A DNA stretch of 64,000 nucleotides from the NCBI GenBank assembly GCA_031772625.1, contig CM062815.1, forward strand, positions 118,180,989 to 118,244,988, in the 5' to 3' direction. Below, piece by piece: positions 11,287 to 22,553 of this stretch. Within the stretch, counting starts at the first letter, position 1. Each line of letters opens with the position of its first letter. Source of the stretch: Pinus tabuliformis (Eukaryota; Streptophyta; Pinopsida; Pinales; Pinaceae). The notes under the pieces were generated by a model. The model saw nothing but the letters and a program-made list of their open reading frames with translations, was not told where the DNA came from and ran no database searches. The position numbers and the translations under genes were made by a program.

Positions 11287-12239
11287 TGTTAATTTTTCTT
11301 AGGGCTATATTGTTCTTTGGTTTGATAATTACATTTCATTGTTCCCATATTAAATTCACCCCATAGCATCATTACATGATTTAGTTTTACCCATTATTCA
11401 ACAACATATGCAACTATGTAGAAAGAATAATATCATCATCAATACAATGGAACATAAAGGAACAATACAAAAAAAACATTCACACATAGAAACACTAGGA
11501 TTGGTCGAAGACTAGGGCAAAACACACTATGTGGAAAACCCTTTCAAATTAATCTTCTTATTATATTATCATTGAATGATTCAACAAAAGGGAGTACAAT
11601 GATCCATATCTTCATCTATACCACTATCCAACAAAAATAAAATAAACAATATCCATGAGATGAACCCAACCATGCTCATACTAAAAATCATTGATTCAGA
11701 AGCTTGTAATGAACTATCACTGTCTGCAATCAATTGTCAAACACTAGATTCAACGAGAGAAAATTTGGTCAACAGAAAAAGACAACTTTAGGTCCCAGTC
11801 GCAGGGAGGAAGTAGGCATGCAAGTGACTAGGATATTTTAGTTTCTCCCTTGAGCCTATGTTAATTTTAGGTATATTCTATGCTTAGAGAAATTTATTTA
11901 AATTTTCACAGTTAGCTCAATATCTTTTCCACATTAGCAATCACATCAGCATTAAAGTAGACTACAGATAGAACATAAACATAAATTACATAAGACAAGC
12001 CAAGACAAGAGGACACAAGATGTGGTGCTAGCCAGGGACAAACCCCAATGTGGGGAAACCCTTGATCAATTCTTCTTATATGTTCTTCAATAGTTCAATA
12101 GAGAGAGAGAGATAGTACGTTTACAACAGAAGTCAACACTCTGACTTATCTAGATAAGAGCATAGATCATACATAAGAAGATGATACATGAGATCAGTTG
12201 AATACCTACTACTTCAACTGATTCTCTAAGATGACTCCT

Positions 12240-12530
12240 TCACCTATCGTAGTGTTACATTTCGTCATCATGTTGCACCTCACCATGCTACACCATGTTG
12301 CACCCATCATCACTATGTTGCATCTCATCATGCTTCATTAATCATGACTATACCCATGACTGTACTGCATTATGTGCCATTACTGCACCATTTTGCCATA
12401 CAGACTTATGTGTTGGTTGCATCTTGCTTGCTTGTTGTCCCTAGCTTGCTTGTTGTCCCTAGCATTCTTGTTGTCCTTTGCATGCTTGTTGTTGCATGCT
12501 AGTTGTCCCTTGCATGTTAGCTGCAACATT
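12240..12530. repeat. Short CATCATG/TTGCACC and CTTGTTGTCC repeats in the C1 LTR
   Basis: 12240-12320 holds degenerate units like those expanded at 125-455. 12425-12520 holds 15-18 bp units near CTTGCTTGTTGTCCCTAG. The same two blocks occur at 16430-16520 and 16590-16660 in the right LTR, with fewer units. Confidence 0.8.
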
Positions 12531-12639
12531 ACATGCTTGGTGTATTTTCTACTAAGTACCATACAATTGTCCCAATGTTAGTTAGTTTTCCCTTACATGT
12601 TGCTCTCCTTCGAAGACAGATGCTCTGGCTGTTCGGGAA

Positions 12640-13330
12640 ATATCAGTTGTTCCCGACAGTTCCAGCAATTCTAGCAATTTTAGCTATTCCTGGCAGTTCC
12701 GACAGTTTCGACTTTTATCGAAAGTTTCAACTTCTGCCCTCTACGTTATCTTTCCTAGCTGTTCCAGTAGTTCTGGAAATTCTGACTATTCTCAGTAGTT
12801 CCGACAATTCTGGATTTTTCGACAATTCCAACAATTCCAATAGTTCCTTGCAATTCCGGCAATTCTAGCTATTCCTGGTAGTTCTAGCAGTTCTGGCTAT
12901 TCTGGCTATTCCTGGCAGTTCTGGTAATTTCGGCAATTCCAGTAGTTCCGTCTTTTCTCAATAGTTCCGATAGTTCCGGCTTTTCCTGGCAGTTCCAGCA
13001 GTTTCAGCTTTTCCTGGAAGTTCTGGCAGTTCCTGACAGTTTCGAAAGTTCTGGAAATTCCGTCTATTCCTGGTAGTTCCAGCAATTCTATCTATTCTAG
13101 CTATTCCCACAATTCCAACTTTTCTCGACAATTCTGGCAATTTCGACAGTTCTAGCTTTTCCCGATAGTTCTAGCAGTTCCGGCTTTTCCTAGAAGTTCC
13201 TGGTAGTTCCTTGCAATTCTGGCTTTTCCAGCTATTCCCAACAGTTCTGGCAGCTCCAATAGTTTTGGATTTTCCTGGCAATTCCAGCAGTTCCCAGCAA
13301 TTCTGACTTTTCTCAGTAGTTCTGGCTTCT
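12640..13330. repeat. 9-bp minisatellite in the C1 left LTR
   Basis: Roughly 690 bp built from units near TTCCGGCAG. Variants include TTCTAGCAA and TTCCTGGTAG, with CTTTTCC interruptions. Unit order differs from the array in the right LTR, which helps explain the 78-bp difference in LTR length. Confidence 0.9.
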
Positions 13331-13672
13331 ACCCTCTGGATTAGGGCAACGTTATCCCTTAGGATCTCTTTTTTCCTACTAAAACCCAAAGACAAGTAGA
13401 GAGGAAGAGATCCCAAATGTGTTGAAATGACTTGAAGGCCACCTCTATTTATACTAAAACGTTGATCACAACTGGGGTTTATTTGGTTGTTGGCCAACCT
13501 TGACGAATTGTCCCATAACATAAATAAATTCATATCTCCATGAATATTTATCGGAATCAGATGATCTTTAGATCAATCCTACACCTCTCGATGGGAGGGA
13601 TCCAAGAAAAATATCAGCTTCCATTAATAAGATGACCCACATGGAGTTTGTCCCTAGTTGCTAATTTTAACA

Positions 13673-13690
13673 CTCCCTCTCAACTAGGGA
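13673..13690 (-). other. C1 polypurine tract
   Basis: The minus strand reads CTAGTTGAGAGGGAG just before the LTR. Confidence 0.7.
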
Positions 13691-14104
13691 TAACACCATC
13701 CACTGATCCATATGTCCGAATGTACTATCTCTGTTGTCAGTGCCCTGCACTACTCTGCTCTGCTCTGTTGAACCATGAAGAAGAAGAATTGAACAAGAAT
13801 GTCTCATACAATTCTCTACTGACCTGAAGTTAGTTTCATCTGAAGAGAGTGTGTCACATCACTCTTATTGACCCGAAATCAGTTTTATTAATCCCAGATC
13901 AATATCACAAGAGAGTGTCTCAAACCACTGATACTGATCCTAAACCAGTTTCATTGATCCCAAATCAATGGAGATCATCCTAGCATAGGGAGTACGGTAG
14001 ATACAATGATGCATCCATCGATAGTACAATATGGTCCCTAACCTAATTTCCCTACTCATTGATCAGATGAGAGGTACTTCCCATGAGTCCCAGACTACAT
14101 CGGT

Positions 14105-14428
14105 AGGGTGCCTCAATAGGAGAACTAATCATCCTATCCATATGAGAATGAATCATCCTGCCCCAAAGTCGCCATGGGATAATTAATCATCCCGGCCGAC
14201 AGGAGAATGAATCATCCTGCCCCAAAGTCGCCATGGGAGAACTAATCATCCTAACCCACAGGAGAACTAATCATCCTATTTCACAGTTGCCGTGGGAGAA
14301 CTAATCATCCCAGCCCACAGGAGAACTAATCATCCCGTTTCACAGTTTCCACTAGGGAACTAATCATCCTGGCCCATAGGAGAACTAATCATATTGTTTC
14401 ACAGTTGCCATGGGAGAACTAATCATCC
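14105..14428. repeat. ~60-bp tandem repeat in the C1 RNase H region
   Basis: About five copies, each with two GGAGAACTAATCATCC half-units joined by 'cagcccaca' or 'gtttcacagttgccatg' type spacers. It sits where the end of RNase H should be, right after the minus-strand stretch CCFSLDSTSISW-like coding. The expansion happened inside old coding DNA. Confidence 0.85.
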
Positions 14429-14439
14429 ATGATATCGAA

Positions 14440-15025
14440 GTAGAATCCAAAGAGAAACAACACTGGGAAGTTCTCTAATGATCCTCCACATTGCCTGCCC
14501 AGTCAACATTTGAATAATCATGCAATTTCATATTTCCAGCAGTGTATCTCAATCCATGAGAGATTGTGCCCTGAAGATATCTCAAAAGATTCTTAGCACC
14601 AATCTAGTGAGGCTCAACCAAATATGAGCTCACCATGCTATTTGAAAAACATATGTCCAGATGGAAGTTCACCAAGAACATCAACGCAAATGAGTTTATG
14701 AAACTCAGAGGCATTTCCCAAATTTGGTCCAACATCATCACCATATAACTTCTGAAAGTTAAGATCCTCAAGGTAGTCACGGGCTTGCAGTTTACCATTC
14801 CACATCCGGAATCCAACTCCCTCTTACTTCTACAAATGAGAGGGTCTGCACCTATTTGAAATAGGTCGTCCTCAGAAGGAACTGGTATGAGAGGCCTATC
14901 ATCCACAACCTTCAAACAATGGTTTGGATCGGCTTCACTCTTAGTGAATCTCAGCTTCATCTGATAGCTATCAATCCTCTCATATTAAGCCTGGGGTGTT
15001 TTTCTTCAAGCCATAGAGGGCTTTA
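14440..15025 (-). pseudogene. C1 reverse transcriptase/RNase H fragment
   Basis: Minus-strand frames carry recognisable copia motifs. WYERIDSYQMKL (with stops replacing Trp) is followed by KSEADPNHCLKVVDDRPLI and DDLFQIGADPLI. After an internal deletion come NCKPVTTLRI, FALMFLVNFHLDICF and the LVEPH motif. Further left is NLLRYLQGTISHGLRY...VDWAGN. The metal-binding motif is degraded: the family has YVDDL where this reads SEDDL. The 14604-14960 part stays open for 118 codons; the rest has stops. Confidence 0.85.
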
Positions 15026-15109
15026 TTCCACCTACACACATGAGATTCCCGATCATGAATCTCAAACCACTCGGGTTGTTCCAAACCCGTGGACCTGCTA
15101 CATGAGGGG

Positions 15110-15840
15110 AATGGTCCCCTTGTAAGATTTTCCTTCGGTACATCTCAGACATGTACCTTGATGCTCTTCTAGAATTTAGGCATCCCTGTTACCATCTGAC
15201 TCACATTGGGTAGGGCCCCATAATAGACCTCTGATGCTATAGATGAGATGTGTCAACTGGCATGGTCCCCAATGGACCATCCTGCAACTCTGTACAAATT
15301 TCCAGTCCTGAACCCATGAGTAAAAGCATCTTTGAAAATTCTATTTTCAAACACATACCTTTCCATCGATGAATTCCACCTTGAAACCCTTGACTTCCAT
15401 TGCCGAAATGGACACTAGGTTCTTCTTGCGATCAGGTACATAAAAGAGATTTTGTAGATGAATCGAGTTACCCTCATTCAATTGAGGGGTAACACCCTTT
15501 TTGGAATAGGTGGCATCTCCAAGTATAATCCCATGAATGTTTCCATCTCTACCAAATTAGAGAGAGAGCACCCTTCTATTCAATGGAGTGCCTTGAAGCA
15601 CTACAATCAATAAGATAGATTCCTAAAGAATCTGGAGTTCCTTGCTTTCTTTGAAGAGTCGGCCATTGCCTTGATGAACTGGATTACCTGTCATTCCTTT
15701 GATAATTGAAGATGTCCATAGAATGATTGTTATCTTCATCAAGAGATGTCTCTTCCATTCGGACACTCCTTTGCATAATGGCCGAACTTATTGCAATCAA
15801 GGCATCTGCCTTTCCTTCCACCCTTAGATCCGAACTTCCC
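15110..15840 (-). pseudogene. C1 gag zinc knuckle, protease and GAG-pre-integrase remnants
   Basis: On the minus strand the CCHC knuckle CLDCNKFGHYAKEC is perfect (15763-15804). It is followed by a stop. The protease site reads DCSASRHS where the family has DSGASRHM, so its Ser-Gly is lost. Then comes GDATYSKKGVTPQLN and, near 15380-15450, FYVPDRKKNLVSISAMEVKGF, the hallmark of the GAG-pre-integrase segment. Remnants thin out near 15110. The integrase core is absent. Only about 200 bases separate the knuckle from the primer site, so the gag core has been deleted. Confidence 0.88.
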
Positions 15841-16016
15841 AATGAAGTGATCTTCAGGTAGACCATTAGAAACTTCCATTGTTCCATTCTAATAATATTC
15901 TCTGCTTCGACTTCAACCTTGGTGAATTAGAAGAGGGATGAGGAATCCATTGATCCTTTCCCTACTGTCTTCGATGATTGCTCTTTCACTCTTTCTTGGG
16001 CATTGTCTTCACCTCA

Positions 16017-16028
16017 GCTCTGATACCA
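16017..16028 (-). other. C1 primer binding site
   Basis: The minus strand reads TGGTATCAGAGC, a perfect 12-base match to the initiator-tRNA-Met site, directly beside the right LTR. Confidence 0.92.
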
Positions 16029-17764
16029 TGTTAATTTTAGGTATGTTCTATGCTTAGAGCAATTTATTTCAATTTTCATAGTTAGCTCAATATCTTTTCC
16101 AGATTAGCAATCACATCAGCATTAAAGCAAACTGCAGATAGAACATAAACATAAATCGTAGAAGACAAGCCAAGATAAGAGGACACAAGATGTGGCATTG
16201 ACCAGGGAGAAACCCCAATGTGGGGAAACCCTTGATCAATTCTTCTTATATGTTCTTCAATAGTTCAACAGAGAGAGAGAGAGATAGTACATTTACAACA
16301 GAAGTCAACACTTTGACTTATCTAGATAAGAGCATAGATCATATCTAAGAAGATGATACATGAGATCAGTTGAAGACCTATTGCTTCAACTGATTCTCCA
16401 AGGTGACTCCTTCACCTATCATTGTGCTGCATTTCGTCATCATGTTGCACCTCACCGTGTTGCACCATGCTGAACCCATCATCACTATGCTACATCTCAT
16501 CAAGCTTCATTAATCATGATTGTACCCATCAATGTACTACATTATGTGCCATTGTTGCACCATGTTGTCATACTAACCTATGTGCTGGCTGCATTTTGCT
16601 TGCTTGTTGTCCTTTGCATGCTTGCTATTAGATGCTAGCTATCCCTTGCATGCTAGCTGTAACATTGCATGCTTGGTGTATTTGTTGCTAAGTACCATAC
16701 AACTGTCCCAATGTTAGTTGTCCCTTGCATGCTACTCTCCTTCGGAGACAGATGCTCTGGATTTTCCAGTAATTTTGGCTGTTTCGGCAGTTACGGCAAT
16801 TTCGGCAGTTCCGGCAGTTCCAGCTTTTCCCAGTAATTCCCAACAGTTCCGGCTTCTACCTCTGCGCCAGCTTTCCTGGCTATTCTAGCAATTCTGGCTA
16901 TTCCCGATAGTTCCGGTAGTTCCGGCTTTTCCTTGCAGTTTTGGCAATTCCCGACAGTTCCAGCAGTTTTGACAATTCCGGCTATTCCCAGCAGTTCCGA
17001 CAATTCCAGCTATTCCCAGCAGTTTCAGCAATTCTGGAAGTTCTGACAATTCCAACAGTTTCGACTTTTCCCAGTAGTTCCATTAGTTCTGGATTTTCCT
17101 TGCAGTTCTGGCAGTTCCGACTTTTCCTAGTAGTCCCGGAAGTTCCAGTAGTTCCAACAATTCCGGCTATTCCTGGCAATTCTAGCAATTCCGGCTATTC
17201 TAGATAGTTCTTGGTAGTTTTGACAATTCCAGTAATTCCAGTAGTTTTGAATTTTCTCGGTAGTTCCAACAGTTTTGACTTTTCCTGGCAGTTCTGGCTT
17301 TTCCCGGCAGTTCTGGAAATTCCAGCTATTCCCGACAGTTCTAGCAATTCTGGTAGTTCCGACTTTTCCTGGTAGTTTGGGCAGCTCCCAATAGTTCTGA
17401 CTTTTCTTTGAACTTTTGGCTTCTGCCCTCTAGATAAGGGCAGCATTATCCCTTAGGATCTCTCCTCCTACTAAAACCCAAAGACAAGTAGAGAGGAAGA
17501 GATCCCAAGTGTGTTTAAATGACTTGAAGGCCACCTTTATTTATACTAAAACTTTGAACACAAGTGGGGTTTATTTGGTTGTTGGCCAACCTTGACGAAT
17601 TGTCCCATAACATAAATAAATTCATATCTCCATGAATACTTATTGGATTCGGATGATCTTTAGATCAATCCTACCCATCTCAATGAGAGGGATCCAAGAA
17701 AAATATGAGCTTCCATTAATAAGATGACCCATATGGAGGTTGGCCCTAGTTTCCAATTTTAACA
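16029..17764 (-). repeat. C1 right LTR (5' LTR)
   Basis: 1736 bp. It matches 11859-13672 throughout outside the arrays. Minus-strand TATA motif at 17538-17545. The 9-bp minisatellite spans about 16755-17410. Confidence 0.92.
16755..17410. repeat. 9-bp minisatellite in the C1 right LTR
   Basis: Same unit family as 12640-13330 (TTCCGGCAG-like with CTTTTCC interruptions), with a different order and copy number. Confidence 0.9.
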
Positions 17765-18164
17765 GCTTACAAGCTAGCGACTAGTCCAATCTGTCCTTTG
17801 GAAAGCCTATGACTAAGAAATAAAACCTTAGAAAATTATGTGCAAGCTTCGGACCCTGCAATTTCACCTTCGATCGAACTCATTTCTCTGTGAACCTGCC
17901 TACCTATGTGAACCAAAAACAAGAAAGATAATAGAAGAATGATCCATGATGATGTCCACTTGAGGTATAGGTCACTTGTATTTATAGCTTTACAAGGGCG
18001 TCCAATTTTCTTTATGGACGACTTGATAAAATATGCACATGTGGGCTCATAATTAAAAAATATACTTTTCCTTGTCCAAATTTGATGATCTCTAGGTCGA
18101 TTTTTGTCCTCTCAAAAAGAGGAATTCAATGAAATCATCATCTCCATCAAGGGAGCTATCCATA

Positions 18165-20143
18165 ATGGAATTTGGCAGGGAAAATTTTAAGAACCCCCCC
18201 AAATTTACATGTATAATAATTGGGCGAATCTCCATTGTATATAGGAAAAATGGAAGGCGATTTTATCAATAATATGATATGTATATATAATTTTTTGGCG
18301 AATCTCTCACCAGGAATGGCGAATATTTTACTCAATTATAAAATCTTGTGTTTACTAAATACACAAATGAAATCATTGCAATTCTTTAAAATATCTTTTG
18401 AAATCAAAATTACCGAAATTACATATCGATAACCTAGTGGGTGTAGGATAAAATTCACCCATGCCATTCATGGAAAGCATGAGAAAAAAACTAATACTAT
18501 ATATAAAAACAAGAAAAATTCAAATTATGTTCCTGTTTGCAATTAGAAAAATTACCCAAATTACAATCTGTTTACTCTAGCATATGTTGGAAATTTATAG
18601 AAGGATGACTAGTGCAATCAATCCATTCCTTTTAGCCCTGGATTTGTTTCAGTTTAAAACATAAGTATACAAATATACTTGTCCAATGTCTATGCTTTAA
18701 CCATTCACCTTAAGATGTTTTTACAATATAATTTCCTAAGTCTATTTAATATCTTCATTATCATAAAAACCAACCTATATCCATCTTAACTCCACATCTA
18801 CCACTCTTAGGGGGATGAAATCTATTTATCCCTCTTAGCACTTGGTAGACCCAGAATTAAGATGGATCTAAGGAGATAGAATTTCCCCTTTAAATAGTTT
18901 ATGCTCACATGAATACCATGGTATTACCATGGGTCAATACCATGGGTTATCATAAACCTGGAGCTTAAAAATTACTATTAGTAATTTATAAAAATTAATA
19001 AAATTAATAGTTGATTTTTATTGTATTTGTTATTTTAACCAAGCTAAAATGTTTAACATACATTAAATTCCAATATCCATTTTTACTCTTGATTGGATCA
19101 AATATTTTTTCACTTTATGCTAGTTTGCATATCATGATATTTGATACCTATTTGATACCTCTCGGGGCTTAGTAGATCCAGAGTAAAGATGGATCTATGC
19201 TGGTTTAATTCCCCCATTTAAACAGGCTACATTCCAGGTGAATACCATGGGTCAATACGATGTGCCATTTTGGTGAATACCATGGGTCAATACCATGTGC
19301 CATTTTTATTTTTATTAATACTAATATTAGGGTTAATAATGTTTTTTTGCATGGTATTAATAACAATCTAGTCCATGGTATTTGTCCCATAGTATTTTGC
19401 CCATAGGTTTCACCTAAATATAAAACATTTTTTGAGTTTTCGTAAATATAAGGTGACTTATGGAGTAAATATAAAAAAATGTTTTATTTGTTTACCATAC
19501 CTCTCGTTTATTTATATTTTTATTAATTTACCATACCTCTTTTACAAATATGGTATTTGGCCCATAGGATTCACTTAAATAAAACCTCTTTCTTGAGCCT
19601 TCATAAATATAACGAGGGTTATCGACTAAATATAAAAAGAGGTTTTATTTATTTACCATGCATCTAGTTTATTTATATTTTTATTTATTTACCATACCTT
19701 TTGAGTAAGTATAAAAGGATGTTTTATTTATTTACCATACCTCCACTTTACTTATATTTTTATTTGTTTACACCCTTGCATGTATATAAGGTGATTTATG
19801 GAGTAAATATAAAAAATGTTTTATTTATTTACCATACCTCTTATTTATTTATATTTTATTGATTTACCATACCTCTTTTATAAATATGGTATTTGGGCCT
19901 TTGGCCCATAGGATTCACTTAAATAAAACCTATTCTTGAAAATGGGCGAATGGAAGGTTGTAACTCCTAATTTCAAGGGCTAAATTTACCTTTTTTACCC
20001 TCTCCCTTAAAATAAGGTGGGCTATTTGAGGTGATTTGTAAAAATGTACTATGATACAAAATATTCGCCCACTAAAAATTTAAAACCCCTTAATTCCCCC
20101 AAAGGGCGAACATTCGCACCTAAAATTTTCCATGGAATTTGGC
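18165..20143. mobile_element. 1.95-kb non-autonomous DNA transposon with terminal inverted repeats
   Basis: The element is 18177-20131. The left end is (AG)GGAAAATTTTAAG and the right end is CCTAAAATTTTCC, an 11-base inverted match. ATGGAATTTGGC flanks it at 18165-18176 and 20132-20143, and LTR relatives show the uninterrupted site. GGCGAA-type motifs cluster near both ends: 18222, 18256, 18297 and 18318 on the left; 19944, 20063, 20104 and 20112 on the right. There is no coding capacity. The interior (18900-19935) is AT-rich with irregular repeats. The 11-12 bp duplication is nearest the Mutator-like range but slightly long. Confidence 0.82.
19238..19935. repeat. Irregular AT-rich repeats inside the DNA transposon
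   Basis: 'gaataccatgggtcaatac' occurs twice at 19238-19300. From 19440, units with TTTTATTTATTTACCATACCTC recur at spacings of about 157, 83 and 92 bases. The 'cccataggattcacttaaat' block occurs near 19400, 19557 and 19904. Confidence 0.8.
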
Positions 20144-20163
20144 CTTAGTTTAAAAATTTAACA

Positions 20164-22534
20164 TACATGGAAAAGGAAAATGTTTGCTTGAAAGGTACAA
20201 TCAACAACAAGAAGTAGCAAACATCAAGTGACCCTAAGTTGAATACTTAATTTAAAATTAAGGTTTTCAAGCCTTAGAATTACCTACTGTATAATGACTT
20301 CAAATCAGTTTAAATTCCAACCCCTAGTTGAATTTGGCCTCAAACACTAACCCTAGTGGCTTTCCTTAAAGGGCCAAAATTTTAGAAGAGAGAGATAATA
20401 AAACTCATGATTTTTTATCACCAAGATGGATGTCAATGCCTTATATCTACTATTGGAAACAATGTTAATAATGAGAGGGGGGTGAATCAGTATTAAGGCT
20501 AATTTTAACATTTATGCCAATTTATTTTTTCATTCAAACTTGGAAACCATCCATATGATAGAAACCATTAACAAACCATAAAAATATCCATATCAACCCA
20601 TACAAGCATACACATCATCAGCAACAAACACACGAGACATGGATATTTTACATGGAAATCCTTTTAGAAAAAAACCACCAAATATTGTTGTTGTTATTGA
20701 TGTAAAATAAGAGCACCTACCTTATTACATCAATCTGTTTGTGAGCCACCACTCACAGGAAGCACCAACTCCCTTTGATTGTTTGCTAACACCTACTAGC
20801 AGGAAGCACCAACTCCCTCGTTTTGCAAACACTTGATCATCTTACCAGAAGCACCAACTTCATGGATTTGTTGCAAGCACAAACTTGCAGCTCCTTGGAT
20901 TTATGCAAACACCTACTTGCAGTAGGTACCAACCCCCAATATTTCTTCAGACACCCACTAGAGATGGAAGCACCAACTTTCTGTATGTAGGCTCCAACTT
21001 ACACTCAAAAGATAGTCTATTTCTCACTAAAATTGGTAGCCACTCTGCTTATTTTTAGCTCTGTTCTTCTCAACCCTTGGCCCATGTAGCATTCTCTATC
21101 CTATGATCATTCTACAACAACTTGCTCCACTCAACAACATTCACTCATCACAACCCACACAACACTCTATCCTCTACTCTTCCACAACATACACTTAAGC
21201 TCTTGGTCCCTTCTATTCCACCAACTTTCTTGGCCTCTTACACAACAACAGAAGCTCACTCGACCTTCTTCCTCTACATAAGCACTTTCTGCCTTTCACA
21301 CAAAATCAAAGTCTCTCTCTCGAGATCTCTTTCCTCTAGATAGAATTTCTCATCCTCTCTCTACAGAACTGGATCACTCGTCCTTACATAGCAGTTCACT
21401 CATCTCTCTCAACAATGTTGCATTCCCCCCATTACTCCACTACAATCCTGGGTTTTGTTTCTCTATTGCACACTAGTTTATGTTGCCTCTATTTTCATCC
21501 GCACTACCTAAGAGTGTACTCCTATTGTTATACACAAAATTACCTCCTCATCAACTCTGAGGAGAAGGACACTTTCACTGGAATAAAAACACTAAGTTGC
21601 AGGCCCATTTTCCAAGGTAACACAAACATAGGGCATTATAATGTTACCTATGACTCAATAGGGAGTGTTAGTCCCTAGGTTAACACTCTATTTTACCTAA
21701 AGGGAAGTGTTACTAGATTTTTGTGAGATTCCAGAGGTCAAACCGCAAGTTTACTGACTAACACTCCGCTTTTCACTCAAAAGTCAGCTCAGAAAGCAAG
21801 AAACATCTATCTCAGTCCTAACTAAGGACATTGCTAATCCTAGAAAATCTACAAGGGAAGGGAAAGAGAAATAAAACAAGGTGACATCCAATATTTTTCC
21901 TCATTGTAAATCATGGAGAAATTGGCAAGGAAAGAGCTTCTCCTTATCTATAAATTAGAGGCTCAACCATTGTAACAAAGATTAGAATATCGAGATTAGT
22001 ATTCTTATTCTATCGAAGAATTGAGAGAGAGAGAATGAAAGGAGCCAAGGAGATAAGGGAAGACTTGATTTAGCAACCATGGTTGTAAGCATTCTTCTCT
22101 CACTAAATAATATAAATCTGCTCCTACTCTGTCTACTTGATGATGTTGAGACTTCTTTTCTGTACATGTTGACGTGATTTCAAGATTGATAGTCCTCTTA
22201 TATGCATATTAGTTTTATATTCTCTTGCATTTTAATGTTTTAATTGTCAAGGTTCATATGATGTGAAGGTTACTTCATGTCTCATCTATGTGCAGGTTCC
22301 ATTCTAAGAGCGAGCGAAGTGGTTCTCCCTTTGTTGCACTGAGATCTTCAATGAAACTACACTAGAGATTGTGAGGTAGCTCTTCTCTTTTACTTTTTCG
22401 ATTCTAGATTAACATGGATATGTGCATGTCTTTGAGCAGTTGAAGGTCATGTAATTCCATCTTCCTTGGGTCCTAGGAGACTTGAGAGGGTTTTTATGTC
22501 CACAACCACACGTGCATTAATCCCTATAGTATAA
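20164..22534. other. Non-coding DNA, possibly an older LTR
   Basis: No supported gene. TGTTAATAATGAGAGGGGGG at 20464 looks like an LTR start, but its partner end is not identifiable. 20755-21000 has about six AGCACCAACT units spaced 30-60 bases apart. 21663-21688 can form a hairpin (GAGTGTTA / TAACACTC). The end of the stretch abuts a primer-site-like motif at 22536, so some of it may be a gypsy LTR. Confidence 0.4.
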
Positions 22535-22535
22535 T

Positions 22536-22553
22536 TGGCGACTCTGTTGGGGA
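22536..22553 (+). other. Primer-binding-site-like motif of a Ty3/gypsy element
   Basis: TGGCGACTCTGTTGGGGA. This resembles the TGGCGACTC...TGGGGA sites of Tat/Ogre-type plant gypsy elements, from memory of the family. The preceding LTR end is not clear-cut. Confidence 0.6.

Larger units (their letters stand above)
11859..13672 (-). repeat. C1 left LTR (3' LTR)
   Basis: 1814 bp. It has TGTTAATTTTAGG at the left and GCTAATTTTAACA at the right. The minus-strand TATA box lies at 13445-13453, so U3 is about 220 bp and the rest, including the minisatellites, is downstream of the promoter. Confidence 0.92.
11859..17764 (-). mobile_element. C1: Ty1/copia element with two LTRs, internally deleted
   Basis: The two LTRs (1814 and 1736 bp) begin TGTTA and end TAACA. 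The internal part is only 2.36 kb. On the minus strand the order is LTR, initiator-Met primer site, gag zinc knuckle, protease remnant, GAG-pre-integrase, RT, RNase H, purine-rich GAGAGGGAG tract, LTR. Flanks are GCCTA on the left and GCTTA on the right, a 5-bp target duplication with one later change. Integrase core and most of gag are missing and stops are frequent, so it is not autonomous. Confidence 0.92.
11287..20163 (-). mobile_element. C3 5' LTR, split by two later insertions
   Basis: The three LTR pieces are 11287-11858, 17765-18176 and 20144-20163, about 1.0 kb in total. The first piece begins TGTTAATTTTTCTTAGG and resembles the C1 LTR start. It shares the 'gtggaaaacccttt...aattcttcttat' block. 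The last pieces carry the family ending 'atggaatttggccttag...atttaaca'. A TATA motif sits at 17979-17987 on the minus strand. Element C1 (11859-17764) and a DNA transposon (18177-20131) lie inside it. Confidence 0.8.

Noticed and set aside
12958..13533. Minus-strand frames rich in Asn, Cys, Arg and Glu-Leu-Pro
   Set aside because: Products of the 9-bp minisatellite; the same happens at 16791-17446.
21122..21678. Two plus-strand frames of 73 and 87 codons
   Set aside because: Ser/Thr/His-rich from a CT-rich stretch; no motif and no homologous frame recognised.
20464..21700. Complete solo LTR
   Set aside because: The start looks right (TGTTAATAATGAGAGGGGGG), but I could not find a matching end or a target duplication.
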